DNA of 64,000 nt from Rhizobium sp. Root1220 (GCF_001426265.1 NZ_LMDG01000032.1:117900-181899), one strand, 5' to 3'; positions 26,572-35,265 are shown, numbered from the stretch's first letter. Made by a program: numbers and translations. The notes: generated by a model not told the origin, from the letters alone.

Positions 26572-26590
26572 CCTAAACTTCGGTATGATT
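26572..26590 (+). promoter_or_regulatory. Shared 19-bp promoter element, copy 11 (small protein)
   Basis: Reads CCTAAACTTCGGTATGATT on the plus strand. TATGAT is 68 nt before the preferred start at 26657. The ATG inside TATGAT (26585) is the first ATG of a longer frame and is not likely used. Confidence 0.6.
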
Positions 26591-26656
26591 ACGCAGAACC
26601 GCCTTCAAGCTTATCCTCACAGCCAAGATCAATTGATAGCCAGTGAGGACAAGCAC

Positions 26657-26869
26657 ATGTTCTGCTTCGAGGATTCCTCCGTGATTGGAGGCTACAGCCA
26701 GATCCAGCCACTCGTCAGGGCTTTCGGCGTTCACGCCAAACCAACCTACACAATTCGATGTGGCCTGACGCCCGATACGCCCAGCGCAATTCTCAGCTGT
26801 CCAGCGTTTGAAGACCAGGTCGAGGTATTGCGCCGCGCGGTCAAGCGATCACTGTCCTACGATGCATAA
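26657..26869 (+). CDS. Small protein, unnamed family with TYT(F/I)(K/R)CxLTxD motif
   Basis: 70 aa, paralog of the protein at 2016-2222. Their first 40 residues align without gaps and share MFxF, S8, TYT at 30-32, C35, LT at 37-38 and D40. Downstream the two diverge; this one has a second cysteine (ILSCPAF) and a basic helix (LRRAVKRS). The ATG at 26657 has GAGGA 7 nt upstream. A longer frame from 26585 would begin inside the -10 of the promoter element and is rejected. No membrane segment or signal peptide. Function unknown. Confidence 0.65.
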   Translation: MFCFEDSSVIGGYSQIQPLVRAFGVHAKPTYTIRCGLTPDTPSAILSCPAFEDQVEVLRRAVKRSLSYDA

Positions 26870-27137
26870 CGCGCCGGGTCGGCTCACTGGCCTTTGGCCC
26901 GTTCCTGACATGGACCGGTAAAGGAGAATACACCGTCGGCCAAATCGTGGAAGCTGCCGGCCGCGCGCAACGGCCGGTCGAAGGCGGATCGCGGACCTGC
27001 ATGACGTTTATCTGACGATACTGTAACCCCGGTGGAAACAGTTGTTACTGTCGTGACACGCAACGACTCTAAAGAGACCGCACGAAGGCAGCCCGCTCGT
27101 ATTGCGGACCCGGTCTTTCGCAGCGGAGCGTGCACAA

Positions 27138-27974
27138 ATGAAGATCATCCAGATCACCGACACCCATCTCAGCCAGAGCAAGCCACACTTCAACGGCAAC
27201 TGGGCGCCTCTGGTGTGCTGGATAAACGAGACCGGCGCCGATCTTGTCGTCCACACAGGGGATCTGAGCGTCGATGGCGCCGACAGCGACGAGGATCTCA
27301 GCTTTTCCATGGACCTGATGCGACAGGTCTCGGTGCCCATGCTGATCGTTCCCGGCAACCACGATGTCGGGCATCTGCCGGGTTCTGCCCAGCCGGTCAA
27401 TGCGGAGCGGCTTGCACGCTGGCGCCGCATTGTCGGTCCCGATTACTGGGTGAAGGATATCGGCGATTGGCGACTGATCGGTCTCGACAGCCTGCTGATG
27501 GGCTGCGAGGATACAGAGGAGCAGGCGCAGTTCGACTGGCTCCAAAGGACGCTGGCCGAGCGTGGTGGCCGCCGCGTTGCGATCTTCGCCCACAAACCGC
27601 TTTTCGTTGACGATGCCCAGGAAGGCGATACCGGCTACTGGAGCGTTCGCCCGCTGCAGCGTCGCCGGCTCTATGATCTGATCGCCGCCCACGACGTCGC
27701 CTTCTTTGGCAGCGGACATCTACACTGGAGCTGGAAAGGCCAGTTCGGCCAGACTGCACTCGTCTGGGCACCACCGACCGCCTTCATCCTCGACAAGATG
27801 GAACGCGAAATGCCGGGCGAGCGCCTGATCGGCGCGGCCGTACACGAATTCGGCGAAGACGTCACGAGCGAGCTCGTCGCTGTGCCCGGCATGACCGCCT
27901 ATTTCCTCGATGACGTTGTCGAGGAAGTCTACCCGCAGGCTGCACCTAAAAAGCATAGCGAGCAGGCTCAATGA
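27138..27974 (+). CDS. Calcineurin-like metallophosphoesterase (class III phosphodiesterase type)
   Basis: 278 aa. The five metal-binding blocks are in order: D-x-H (ITDTHLS, residues 7-9), GD (HTGDLS), GNHD, AHKP and GxGHLH. The layout matches the CpdA/GpdQ group, which hydrolyses cyclic nucleotides or glycerophosphodiesters. It is the first gene of an operon: its stop overlaps the following ABC ATPase by 4 nt. The link to a Ugp/MalK-like transporter suggests that the enzyme cleaves the imported substrate, perhaps a phosphodiester. No signal peptide, so it is cytoplasmic. The ATG at 27138 has GGAG upstream. Confidence 0.88.
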   Translation: MKIIQITDTHLSQSKPHFNGNWAPLVCWINETGADLVVHTGDLSVDGADSDEDLSFSMDLMRQVSVPMLIVPGNHDVGHLPGSAQPVNAERLARWRRIVGPDYWVKDIGDWRLIGLDSLLMGCEDTEEQAQFDWLQRTLAERGGRRVAIFAHKPLFVDDAQEGDTGYWSVRPLQRRRLYDLIAAHDVAFFGSGHLHWSWKGQFGQTALVWAPPTAFILDKMEREMPGERLIGAAVHEFGEDVTSELVAVPGMTAYFLDDVVEEVYPQAAPKKHSEQAQ

Positions 27975-29134
27975 CCGCGCTCTCGCTTCGCGGCATCACC
28001 AAGTCCTTTTCGGGGAACTCGATCTTAAAGGGTGTCAGCCTGGATGTCGCACCGGGGGAGTTCATTGCCCTTGTCGGTCCTTCCGGCTGCGGCAAGAGTA
28101 CTCTTTTGCGCATTCTCGCAGGCCTTGATCACGCCGATGGCGGCGAGATTATCATCGACGGCGAGGACATGTCAGCCATCGCCGCCGCCGACCGCAACAT
28201 CGCCATGGTGTTCCAGTCCTACGCGCTCTATCCGCATCTGACGGCCAGCCAGAACATCGCCGTGCCGCTTGCCATGCGCCGGCTTTCGCGGGGTCAGCGC
28301 CTGCCTTTCGTCGGCACCTTCATGCCCGGTCAGCGCAGCACGCGTGCCGGGATCGCCCGGGACGTCACCGAGATGGCCGAGGCGTTAAAGATCGACCACC
28401 TGCTCGATCGCAAGCCGGGCCAGATGTCGGGCGGCCAGCGCCAGCGGGTGGCGCTCGCGCGCGCCATGGTCCGCCAGCCCAGCGTCTTTCTGATGGACGA
28501 GCCGCTCTCCAATCTTGACGCCAATCTGCGCGTCCATGCGCGCGGCGAGATCGTCGAGCTGCATCGCCGGGCCGGCGTTCCTACCGTCTATGTCACGCAT
28601 GACCAGGCGGAGGCCCTTTCAATGGCCGATCGCGTGGCAGTGATGATCGCGGGCAATCTGCTGCAACTCGCCAGTCCCCAATCGATCTACGACGATCCAG
28701 CCCATATCGAGGTCGCCCGCTTCGTCGGCCAGCCGCGCATCAACGTCGTGGCGGCGCGCGCAGAGAATGGCCTGGTCTCCTTCGGCGGTATCAGCCTTGC
28801 TCTAGGGGATCGGGATTTTGGCGGTGTGACCGTCAGTCTCGCGATCCGCCCCGAATTCGTCGGCCTTTCCGAAAGCAGGCATGGCGGGCTTGCCGCCCAC
28901 GTCGAGCGCATCGAATTTCTCGGCTCCGAAGTGATCCTTTACTGCCGGCTCGATGCCATCGGCGAAATCATGATCGCCAAGCTGTCGCCGGCCGAAGCTG
29001 CTGGGGTGGCGTCGGGGATGCCTGTGGCGCTGTCGCTAGCGCCGGATAAGGCCATGGTTTTTGCCGACGACGGGCGCCGTCTGAAGACTGTGCCGGTCGC
29101 TGCCGACAAGATGATGGAGAAGGCGCATGGCTAG
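27971..29134 (+). CDS. ABC transporter ATPase, MalK/UgpC type
   Basis: 387 aa. Walker A (GPSGCGKST, about 37-45), Q loop (VFQSYALYPH), signature (MSGGQRQR), Walker B (VFLMDEPLSNLD) and the H loop (VTHDQAEA) are intact, followed by a C-terminal regulatory TOBE domain. It has an insertion (SRGQRLPFVGTFMPGQRST) between the Q loop and the signature, which is unusual for MalK/UgpC. It energises the permease pair encoded next and overlaps both neighbours (4 nt and 8 nt). Confidence 0.93.
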   Translation: MTALSLRGITKSFSGNSILKGVSLDVAPGEFIALVGPSGCGKSTLLRILAGLDHADGGEIIIDGEDMSAIAAADRNIAMVFQSYALYPHLTASQNIAVPLAMRRLSRGQRLPFVGTFMPGQRSTRAGIARDVTEMAEALKIDHLLDRKPGQMSGGQRQRVALARAMVRQPSVFLMDEPLSNLDANLRVHARGEIVELHRRAGVPTVYVTHDQAEALSMADRVAVMIAGNLLQLASPQSIYDDPAHIEVARFVGQPRINVVAARAENGLVSFGGISLALGDRDFGGVTVSLAIRPEFVGLSESRHGGLAAHVERIEFLGSEVILYCRLDAIGEIMIAKLSPAEAAGVASGMPVALSLAPDKAMVFADDGRRLKTVPVAADKMMEKAHG

Positions 29135-30053
29135 CGTCGCCTCCGGCGTTCAGCCAATCCGCAAGACCGCAGCCCATCACGAACGCGCCGAGGCCCGCAC
29201 GGCATGGCTGCTGGCGCTGCCAGCCATCGTTCTCATCGTTGTCTTCGTGCTGCTGCCGGTGGCCGCCGTGGTCTTCCTCGGCTTCACCAACTTCGAGCTC
29301 GGCATGGGCAAGTTCCGCCTCGTCGGCTTCGAGAACTACGCCCAGCTGATCACTGACCGCACCTTCCGCAAGTCGCTGTGGAACACCACCGTCTACACCG
29401 CCATCGTCGCGCCCGTCTCGATTGCACTGGCACTTGGCGTGGCGCTCCTGATTGAGAGCGAAACGACGGCGCGCAGCTTTTTTCGCACCGCCTATTTCCT
29501 GCCGGTCGCCTCGCTGATCGTCGCCATGGCAACCGTCTGGCAGTATCTTTTCCATCCGACCATCGGCCCGATCAATGCCCTGCTGGCGCTGGTCGGCATC
29601 CCCGGGCCAAACTGGCTGGCCGCCTCCGGCACCGTGCTTTACAGCCTGTCGATCATCGGGATATGGCAGTCGGTCGGGTTCAATATGGTGTTGTTCCTCG
29701 CTGGCCTCACGGCGATCCCGCGGGAACTCTACGCCGCCGCCGAAGTGGATGGCGCGAAGTCCGCCTTCGACCGCTTTGCGCTCGTCACCTGGCCGATGCT
29801 CGGACCGACGACCCTCTTCGTGACGACCATCAGCACGATCAATGCTGTCAAGGTGTTCGAAACTGTGCAGACGCTGACGCAGGGAGGCCCCAACCATGCC
29901 TCGGAAGTGCTGCTCTTCAGCATCTACCAGGAAGGCTTCATCTATCTCCGGGTTGGTTACGCCTCGGCGATGACGGTGGTCTTCCTTGCCATTCTCGTGG
30001 TGCTGACGTTCCTCCAATACAATGTCCTCGACCGGCGGGTGCACTACTCATGA
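29127..30053 (+). CDS. ABC sugar-type permease, first subunit (MalF/UgpA type)
   Basis: 308 aa, six membrane spans. The cytoplasmic EAA loop (YAAAEVDGAKSAFDRFALVTWPML) that docks to the ATPase is clear. The N-terminal extension is short, as in UgpA. It overlaps the ATPase gene by 8 nt and the next permease by 4 nt, so all are translated from one mRNA. Confidence 0.92.
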   Translation: MASVASGVQPIRKTAAHHERAEARTAWLLALPAIVLIVVFVLLPVAAVVFLGFTNFELGMGKFRLVGFENYAQLITDRTFRKSLWNTTVYTAIVAPVSIALALGVALLIESETTARSFFRTAYFLPVASLIVAMATVWQYLFHPTIGPINALLALVGIPGPNWLAASGTVLYSLSIIGIWQSVGFNMVLFLAGLTAIPRELYAAAEVDGAKSAFDRFALVTWPMLGPTTLFVTTISTINAVKVFETVQTLTQGGPNHASEVLLFSIYQEGFIYLRVGYASAMTVVFLAILVVLTFLQYNVLDRRVHYS

Positions 30054-30901
30054 GCACGAACACCATGATCGCCAAGGGCTGGACCTTCGGTCGCGTCGGT
30101 CGCCTGGCACTGCTTTCGCTTGGAGCGCTCGTTTTCCTTGCGCCCTACGTTTTCATGCTTTCGACGGCCGGAAAGGCGCAGAGCGATATCTTCACGTCCG
30201 CCTTGTCGCTGGTTCCTGAGCACTTCTACTACGTCGCCAACTTCGCCAAGGCCCTTGCGCGTGTTCCAATGGCGACGCTGCTGTGGAATGGCGTCCTCGT
30301 CTGCGGCCTGATCTTCTTCTTCCAGGTGCTGATTGCCATTCCCTGCGCCTACGCCATGGCCAAGCTGACATTTCGCGGCGCTCGGATGATGATGGTGCTG
30401 GTCATGCTCGGCTTGCTGGTGCCGATCCATGCGACCGCCCTGCCGCTGTACGTCGCCTTTGACAGCCTGTCGCTCCTCAACAGTTACACCGCGCTGGTCG
30501 CGCCGTTCTCTATATCCGTCTTTGCGATTTTCATGTTCCTGCAGTTCTTCCGTGCGATGCCGGATGATCTGATCCACGCCGCGCGGCTCGACGGCATGTC
30601 AGAACTTGGTATCGTCGCTCGCGTCATCGTGCCCAACGCCTGGCCGGCCGTGACTGCCTTTGCCATCTTCTCGGTCGTCGCCCACTGGAACGACCTCTAC
30701 TGGCCCCTCGTGGTCATCAGCAAGCAGGGCTATGCCACGCCGCCTCTCGGCCTGATGTACTTCCGCGCCGCCGAAGCCGGCGACGACTACGGCGCGTTGA
30801 TGGCCGCTACCATGATTATCACCCTTCCCCTCGTCGCCGCCTTTCTGCTTGCCCAGAAACGCTTCGTCGAGGGCATCACCATGACCGGTCTCAAAGGTTG
30901 A
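30050..30901 (+). CDS. ABC sugar-type permease, second subunit (MalG/UgpE type)
   Basis: 283 aa with six spans and an EAA loop (IHAARLDGMSELGIVARVIVPNAWP). The start is the ATG at 30050, overlapping the previous stop by 4 nt. It pairs with the first permease to form the channel for the substrate carried by the binding protein at 30927. Confidence 0.92.
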   Translation: MSTNTMIAKGWTFGRVGRLALLSLGALVFLAPYVFMLSTAGKAQSDIFTSALSLVPEHFYYVANFAKALARVPMATLLWNGVLVCGLIFFFQVLIAIPCAYAMAKLTFRGARMMMVLVMLGLLVPIHATALPLYVAFDSLSLLNSYTALVAPFSISVFAIFMFLQFFRAMPDDLIHAARLDGMSELGIVARVIVPNAWPAVTAFAIFSVVAHWNDLYWPLVVISKQGYATPPLGLMYFRAAEAGDDYGALMAATMIITLPLVAAFLLAQKRFVEGITMTGLKG

Positions 30902-30926
30902 CCGGTTTCCAACAGGAGAACGAGCG

Positions 30927-32192
30927 ATGAAGCCTATCACCCAGATTCTCGCCGCAGCAGCCATTTCGATGGCGGTAACCGTACCGGCCTACGCCGAGAC
31001 GACGCTGACGGTCCACTACCCGATGCCGGGCTTCTTCAAAGACGTGATGGACACGATCTCGAAGAAGTTCATGGAAGAAAATCCCGATATCAAGATCCAG
31101 TTCGCGAGCCCTTCGGCGACCTACGAGGAAGGCATCCAGACGATCCTTCGTCAGGTCGGCACCTCCGAAATGCCGGACCTGACCTTTATCGGTCTCAACC
31201 GTCTGCGCATGATCGATGAGCGTGATGTCGCCGTCGATCTCGGACCGCTGATCCAGAAGGACGGCAACATGGCCGAGCAGGGGTTCTCGGATACCATCCT
31301 GAAACTTGCTCAGGTCAAGGGCAAGCAGATCGGCCTCGCGTTCGCGACCTCCAACCCGATCATGTACTACAACGCCGATCTGGTGAAGGCTGCCGGTGGC
31401 GATCCCGAGAACCCACCGAAGACCTGGGATGACGTCATTGCCCTCGGCGGCAAGATCAAGGCGCTTGGCAACGGCGTCGATGGCATCGACTTCCGCTGGC
31501 AGGGCGATGACTGGATGTTCTCCGCCCTCCTCTTCGGCGCCGGCGGCAAGATGCTCAGCGACGACGAAGGCAAGGTTACATTCAACGGTCCTGAAGGTGA
31601 GAAGGCCGTGGAAGTCATCGCCAGCATGGCCAAGGAAGGCGGCCTACCGGTCTTTACCAAGTCCGCAGGTGAGCAGGCGTTCGCTGCCGGCAAGGTCGGC
31701 TTCACGTTCCAGACCACCGGTGCTCTGCGCAACACCATCAAGAATGTCGGCACCAAGTTCGATCTGCGCACTGCGAAGATCCCGCTGCTCGATCCGGTCA
31801 ACGGTCGGCTGCCGACCGGTGGCAACGCCGTCGTCATCCTGACAAAGGACAGCGCCAAGCAGGAAGCCGCCTGGAAATTCGCCAAGTTTGCGGCCGGCCC
31901 CTACGGCGCCTCTGTCGTCGTGCCCGGCACCGGCTATGTGCCGAACAACGAGCTTGCCGCCAAGTCGGCCGACTATCTCGGTGATTTCTACGAGAAGAAC
32001 CCGCTGTTCAAGGCAGGCCTGAGCCAAATGTCGCTGATGGTCCCGTGGTATGCCTTCCCGGGCTCCAACGGTGTCAAGGTCACGCAGACGATCGTTGACA
32101 ACCTCTCGCGTGTCGTTGACCAGTCAGCGACCCCGAAGGAGGCTTTGGACGACGCTGCTGCTGACGTCGAGGGCATGCTGCCGCGCAGCTGA
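30927..32192 (+). CDS. ABC extracellular solute-binding protein, family 1 (UgpB-like)
   Basis: 421 aa with a signal peptide (about 1-23, AYA cleavage). The body shows the family-1 pattern (TLTVHYPMPGFFKDVMDTISKKF, the NPDIKIQF strand, PDLTFIGLNRLRMI, YYNADLVKAAGGDPENPPKTWDD). The nearest type by arrangement is glycerol-3-phosphate or glycerophosphodiester binding, but residues that set specificity cannot be confirmed by eye. It is the last gene of the operon, and AGGAG is 8 nt before the ATG. Confidence 0.9.
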   Translation: MKPITQILAAAAISMAVTVPAYAETTLTVHYPMPGFFKDVMDTISKKFMEENPDIKIQFASPSATYEEGIQTILRQVGTSEMPDLTFIGLNRLRMIDERDVAVDLGPLIQKDGNMAEQGFSDTILKLAQVKGKQIGLAFATSNPIMYYNADLVKAAGGDPENPPKTWDDVIALGGKIKALGNGVDGIDFRWQGDDWMFSALLFGAGGKMLSDDEGKVTFNGPEGEKAVEVIASMAKEGGLPVFTKSAGEQAFAAGKVGFTFQTTGALRNTIKNVGTKFDLRTAKIPLLDPVNGRLPTGGNAVVILTKDSAKQEAAWKFAKFAAGPYGASVVVPGTGYVPNNELAAKSADYLGDFYEKNPLFKAGLSQMSLMVPWYAFPGSNGVKVTQTIVDNLSRVVDQSATPKEALDDAAADVEGMLPRS

Positions 32193-32210
32193 CTAGAGGT
32201 GCGTTGACGC

Positions 32211-33236
32211 TTACGCTGCCGCACCAATGGATGTGGCAGCGTTCGTGTCCGTGCAGCCGTTTATCGCCCGCACAGTTCCACCCTTGCGAAGCCTGTGCGC
32301 AAGTTCGAGATGGCGGGGTGGCACGCCGTTTTCCGCGATATCGAGTAGAAGCGCTGCGGCTGTCGTTCCCATGCTGGCATCGGGCATCTCGATCGTGGTC
32401 AGTTGGGGGTCGGACAGCCGGCCGATAGAAATTCCGTCGAATCCCGCGACGGAAATGTCGTGAGGAACACGAAGGCCGTCACGCCTCAGTGCGCCGATGA
32501 CCCCAAGCGCCAGAAGATCGTTGGACGCGATGATGGCCGTCGGACGCAGCCGTGCGACCGGCTCAGCGAGGTCCAGTTCATCATACCCGGTAAGGAAGGA
32601 AATCTGCAGGGCACCAAATCGTTCGCAACCAGCCGCTGCCATGGCCTGGCTGTGGCCCTGATATCGCAGGCACGCCCGATCGGACGCTGCGAAGTTTCCG
32701 GAGACGAAGAGAATCCGGTGGTGTCCCATCGACAGCAGATACTCGGTGACCTTGCGACCGGCTTCGTGGTTGTTCACCGTCACGGCTGACGGGAAATCCG
32801 CCGTCGGCAGATTGTGCAGCAGGACCGTCGGCGGCAGTTTCCCGGAAAGGGCGCGACTGGTATTGCCATCGCAGACGGTCAGTATCAGGCCAGTCGGTCG
32901 TTCGCTCAGCAACGCTTCAACAGCGTTTAGCTCTTGATCCGGATCGTAGTTGGATTGGGCAATAAGCACGCCATGTCCCGCAGCGAGCATTCGATTTTGA
33001 ATGCCGGAAAGTGATGCGGCAAATACTGGATTGGCGATGCTGGGGATCAGGACGCCAATAACCGGTCGCCGCGTCCGGTTGCCGGTGGTCCCTGACGTCC
33101 GATAGCCGATCTCGGCCGCAGCCCGACGAACCCGAAGAACCGCCGCTTGGCTGACCGGTCCGCTATGGTTGAGAACACGGCTGGCGGTTGCGACTGAGCA
33201 TTTTGCGTGGAGCGCGACTTGCTTGAGTGTGGCCAT
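32211..33236 (-). CDS. LacI-family repressor
   Basis: About 341 aa from the ATG at 33236 (a further ATG at 33254 would add six residues). The helix-turn-helix is at the N-terminus (TLKQVALHAKCSVATASRVLNHSGPVS), followed by a periplasmic-binding-like effector domain (PVIGVLIPSIANPVFAASLSGIQ, ASNDLLALGVIGALRR). It is convergent with the ABC operon, ending 18 bp from the binding-protein stop, and is the likely regulator of that operon. A 7-6-7 palindrome at 33274-33293 lies just in front of its own start and suggests autoregulation. Confidence 0.92.
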   Translation of the reverse strand: MATLKQVALHAKCSVATASRVLNHSGPVSQAAVLRVRRAAAEIGYRTSGTTGNRTRRPVIGVLIPSIANPVFAASLSGIQNRMLAAGHGVLIAQSNYDPDQELNAVEALLSERPTGLILTVCDGNTSRALSGKLPPTVLLHNLPTADFPSAVTVNNHEAGRKVTEYLLSMGHHRILFVSGNFAASDRACLRYQGHSQAMAAAGCERFGALQISFLTGYDELDLAEPVARLRPTAIIASNDLLALGVIGALRRDGLRVPHDISVAGFDGISIGRLSDPQLTTIEMPDASMGTTAAALLLDIAENGVPPRHLELAHRLRKGGTVRAINGCTDTNAATSIGAAA

Positions 33237-33273
33237 TTCTGCGCGATACTCCATATGTCTGAGAAGGCGACGT

Positions 33274-33293
33274 TTGACATCCTTTCATGTCAA
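33274..33293. promoter_or_regulatory. Palindromic operator in front of the LacI gene
   Basis: TTGACAT and ATGTCAA arms separated by 6 nt (CCTTTC), perfect in both arms. It sits 38-57 nt before the ATG at 33236 and is of LacI-operator size, so it is probably the repressor's own site. I did not see an equally good copy in front of 27138. Confidence 0.5.
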
Positions 33294-33610
33294 CTTGGTA
33301 ACGGCGACGGCATCCACCGGGCCGGGCGTTACATAGATGTTTCATGCCAAGCCGCAGCTTGGGCTCCAGCGTGAAGAATGACGGGTAAAGCGAGGAGGCT
33401 TCTTCGGAGTATATTTCTTCACATAAGTACAGAATTGTATATACTACAAATCGGAACATTAAATTGATGTAATCATGGATGTTTCGTAATGAAAAACTAA
33501 CCTATATTTAATTTGAAACTACATGCGCCGGTCTTCATATTTATCCCACGCGTTAAGTTTTCGGACGAAAGCTCTCCCGCGATCGAGCAACCCACCCTAG
33601 GACCGAGATC
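33294..33610. other. AT-rich intergenic stretch before the second protease
   Basis: About 316 bp with unusually low GC around 33400-33520. No gene, hairpin or copy of the shared promoter element was seen. The protease start has only a modest AGGA ribosome site. Confidence 0.3.
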
Positions 33611-35113
33611 ATGTCAAATATCCTCAATCGCCGCCGATCAGCCGCTTTGCTGGGCGCCGCAATCATTGTCGGCGCGGCGTCGCTACCCTACGCTTTCGAG
33701 ACATCGTCGGCCGTCGCATCGCCCGCAAGCGCCGCTTTGACAAATAACGCTTCGAACGGCTCCTTCGCCTCTGTCGTCGATGCGGATAAGCCTGCCGTTG
33801 TGACAATCGTGACGACCATGAAGGCCGTGGCGGATACAAGCGACACCGCCGACAATTCGGAGATGCAGGAACAGTTCAAGCATTTCTTCGAGCAGCAGGG
33901 CATTCCGACTCCACGCCAGGCCCCTTCCCCGCAGTCAGGTGAACATGCGCAGGCACTGGGCTCGGGATTCATCATCAGCCCGGATGGCTACATCGTCACC
34001 AACAACCACGTGATCGCGAACGCCACCGACATCAAGGTCACTCTCGACGACGGCACTGAATTGCCGGCCAAATTGGTTGGCGCGGACACCAAGGCCGATC
34101 TGGCTGTGGTCAAGGTGGACGCATCGAAGCCACTGCCGACGATGGCTTGGGGCGACTCCAGCAAGCTCAAGCTGGGCGACCAGATTCTTGCGATCGGCAA
34201 TCCCTTCGGCATCGGTACGACGGTAACGGCAGGTATCGTCTCGGCACGCGGCAGAGACCTTCACAGCGGCCCGTACGACGACTTCATCCAGATCGACGCG
34301 CCGATCAACCACGGGAATTCCGGTGGCCCGCTCGTCGATCATGACGGAAATGTCGTCGGTATCAACACCGCGATCTACTCGCCGAATGGCGGCAGCGTTG
34401 GCGTCGGTTTTGCCATTCCGTCCGACGAAGCGCAGAAGATTGTTGCCAAGCTGCAGAAGAGCGGTTCCATCGATCATGGATACCTTGGCGTCCAGATACA
34501 GCCCGTCACCCAGGATGTCGCGGACGCGATGGGCCTCGCCAAGCCACAGGGCGCACTGGTGGCCGATGTCACCAAGGATTCACCTGCGGCCAATGCTGGC
34601 CTGAAGGCTGGTGATATCGTTACGAGTGTCGGCAATGAGAGCGTGTCGACGCCAAGGGATCTGTCGCGCTTCGTTGCCGATCTCTCGCCAGGTGACAAGG
34701 AAACCGTGACTGTTTGGCGCGGCGGAAAGAGCGTCGACCTTGCGGTCGCGATCGGGGGCAATGACGACGGCGTACAGCAAGCTGCAGCCAAGGCCGATGA
34801 GAAGGCACAGAGTGGCCCGAAGATTGGCGTTGCACTCGCTGACCTGACACCTGAGGTTCGCGAAAAGCTCGGACTTGCACAGGATGTTTCCGGCGCAGTC
34901 GTTGCGAATGTTGCCCCTGACAAGCCGGCTGCAAAGGCCGGGTTGCAGAATGGAGACCTCATTCTTTCCGTGAACGACAAGACCGTTCACGACGCCAGCG
35001 AGGCGAAGAATGCGGTCGCAGCCGCAGCGAAGGCGGAAAAGAAGTCCGTCCTGCTTCTCGTCCAGCGCGGAGAGAGCAAGACGTTCGTGGCGGTTCCGTT
35101 CGCCGCAGCCTGA
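33611..35113 (+). CDS. Do-like periplasmic serine protease with two PDZ domains
   Basis: 500 aa. A signal peptide (about 1-40) leads into a trypsin-like domain with the catalytic triad H133 (NNHVI), D163 (ADLAV) and S237 (GNSGGP). PDZ1 is at about 285-375 (YLGVQIQPVTQDVADAMGL) and PDZ2 at about 410-495 (IGVALADLTPEVREKLGLA), which makes it a full DegP/DegQ-type enzyme for quality control of envelope proteins. It is paralogous to the partial gene at 1-885. The ATG at 33611 is followed by the same SNI start as the paralog. A clear terminator follows at 35123. Confidence 0.94.
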   Translation: MSNILNRRRSAALLGAAIIVGAASLPYAFETSSAVASPASAALTNNASNGSFASVVDADKPAVVTIVTTMKAVADTSDTADNSEMQEQFKHFFEQQGIPTPRQAPSPQSGEHAQALGSGFIISPDGYIVTNNHVIANATDIKVTLDDGTELPAKLVGADTKADLAVVKVDASKPLPTMAWGDSSKLKLGDQILAIGNPFGIGTTVTAGIVSARGRDLHSGPYDDFIQIDAPINHGNSGGPLVDHDGNVVGINTAIYSPNGGSVGVGFAIPSDEAQKIVAKLQKSGSIDHGYLGVQIQPVTQDVADAMGLAKPQGALVADVTKDSPAANAGLKAGDIVTSVGNESVSTPRDLSRFVADLSPGDKETVTVWRGGKSVDLAVAIGGNDDGVQQAAAKADEKAQSGPKIGVALADLTPEVREKLGLAQDVSGAVVANVAPDKPAAKAGLQNGDLILSVNDKTVHDASEAKNAVAAAAKAEKKSVLLLVQRGESKTFVAVPFAAA

Positions 35114-35122
35114 TATCGTTAC

Positions 35123-35150
35123 GGACCGGCGCGTGACAATGCGCCGGTCC
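35123..35150 (+). terminator. Rho-independent terminator after the protease gene
   Basis: 10-bp perfect stem (35123-35132 with 35141-35150), loop GTGACAAT, followed by a pyrimidine-rich run (CCTTCTTCTC). Confidence 0.75.
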
Positions 35151-35265
35151 CCTTCTTCTCGCAGGCCCCTATATGGGTCCAGAACCACTGTTTGGACTGC
35201 GTGCGTCAACTGGGACCGCTTTGCCGTTTCGTAGAGCTTCAATCGTTGGAAAGAAGAAAATAGTC

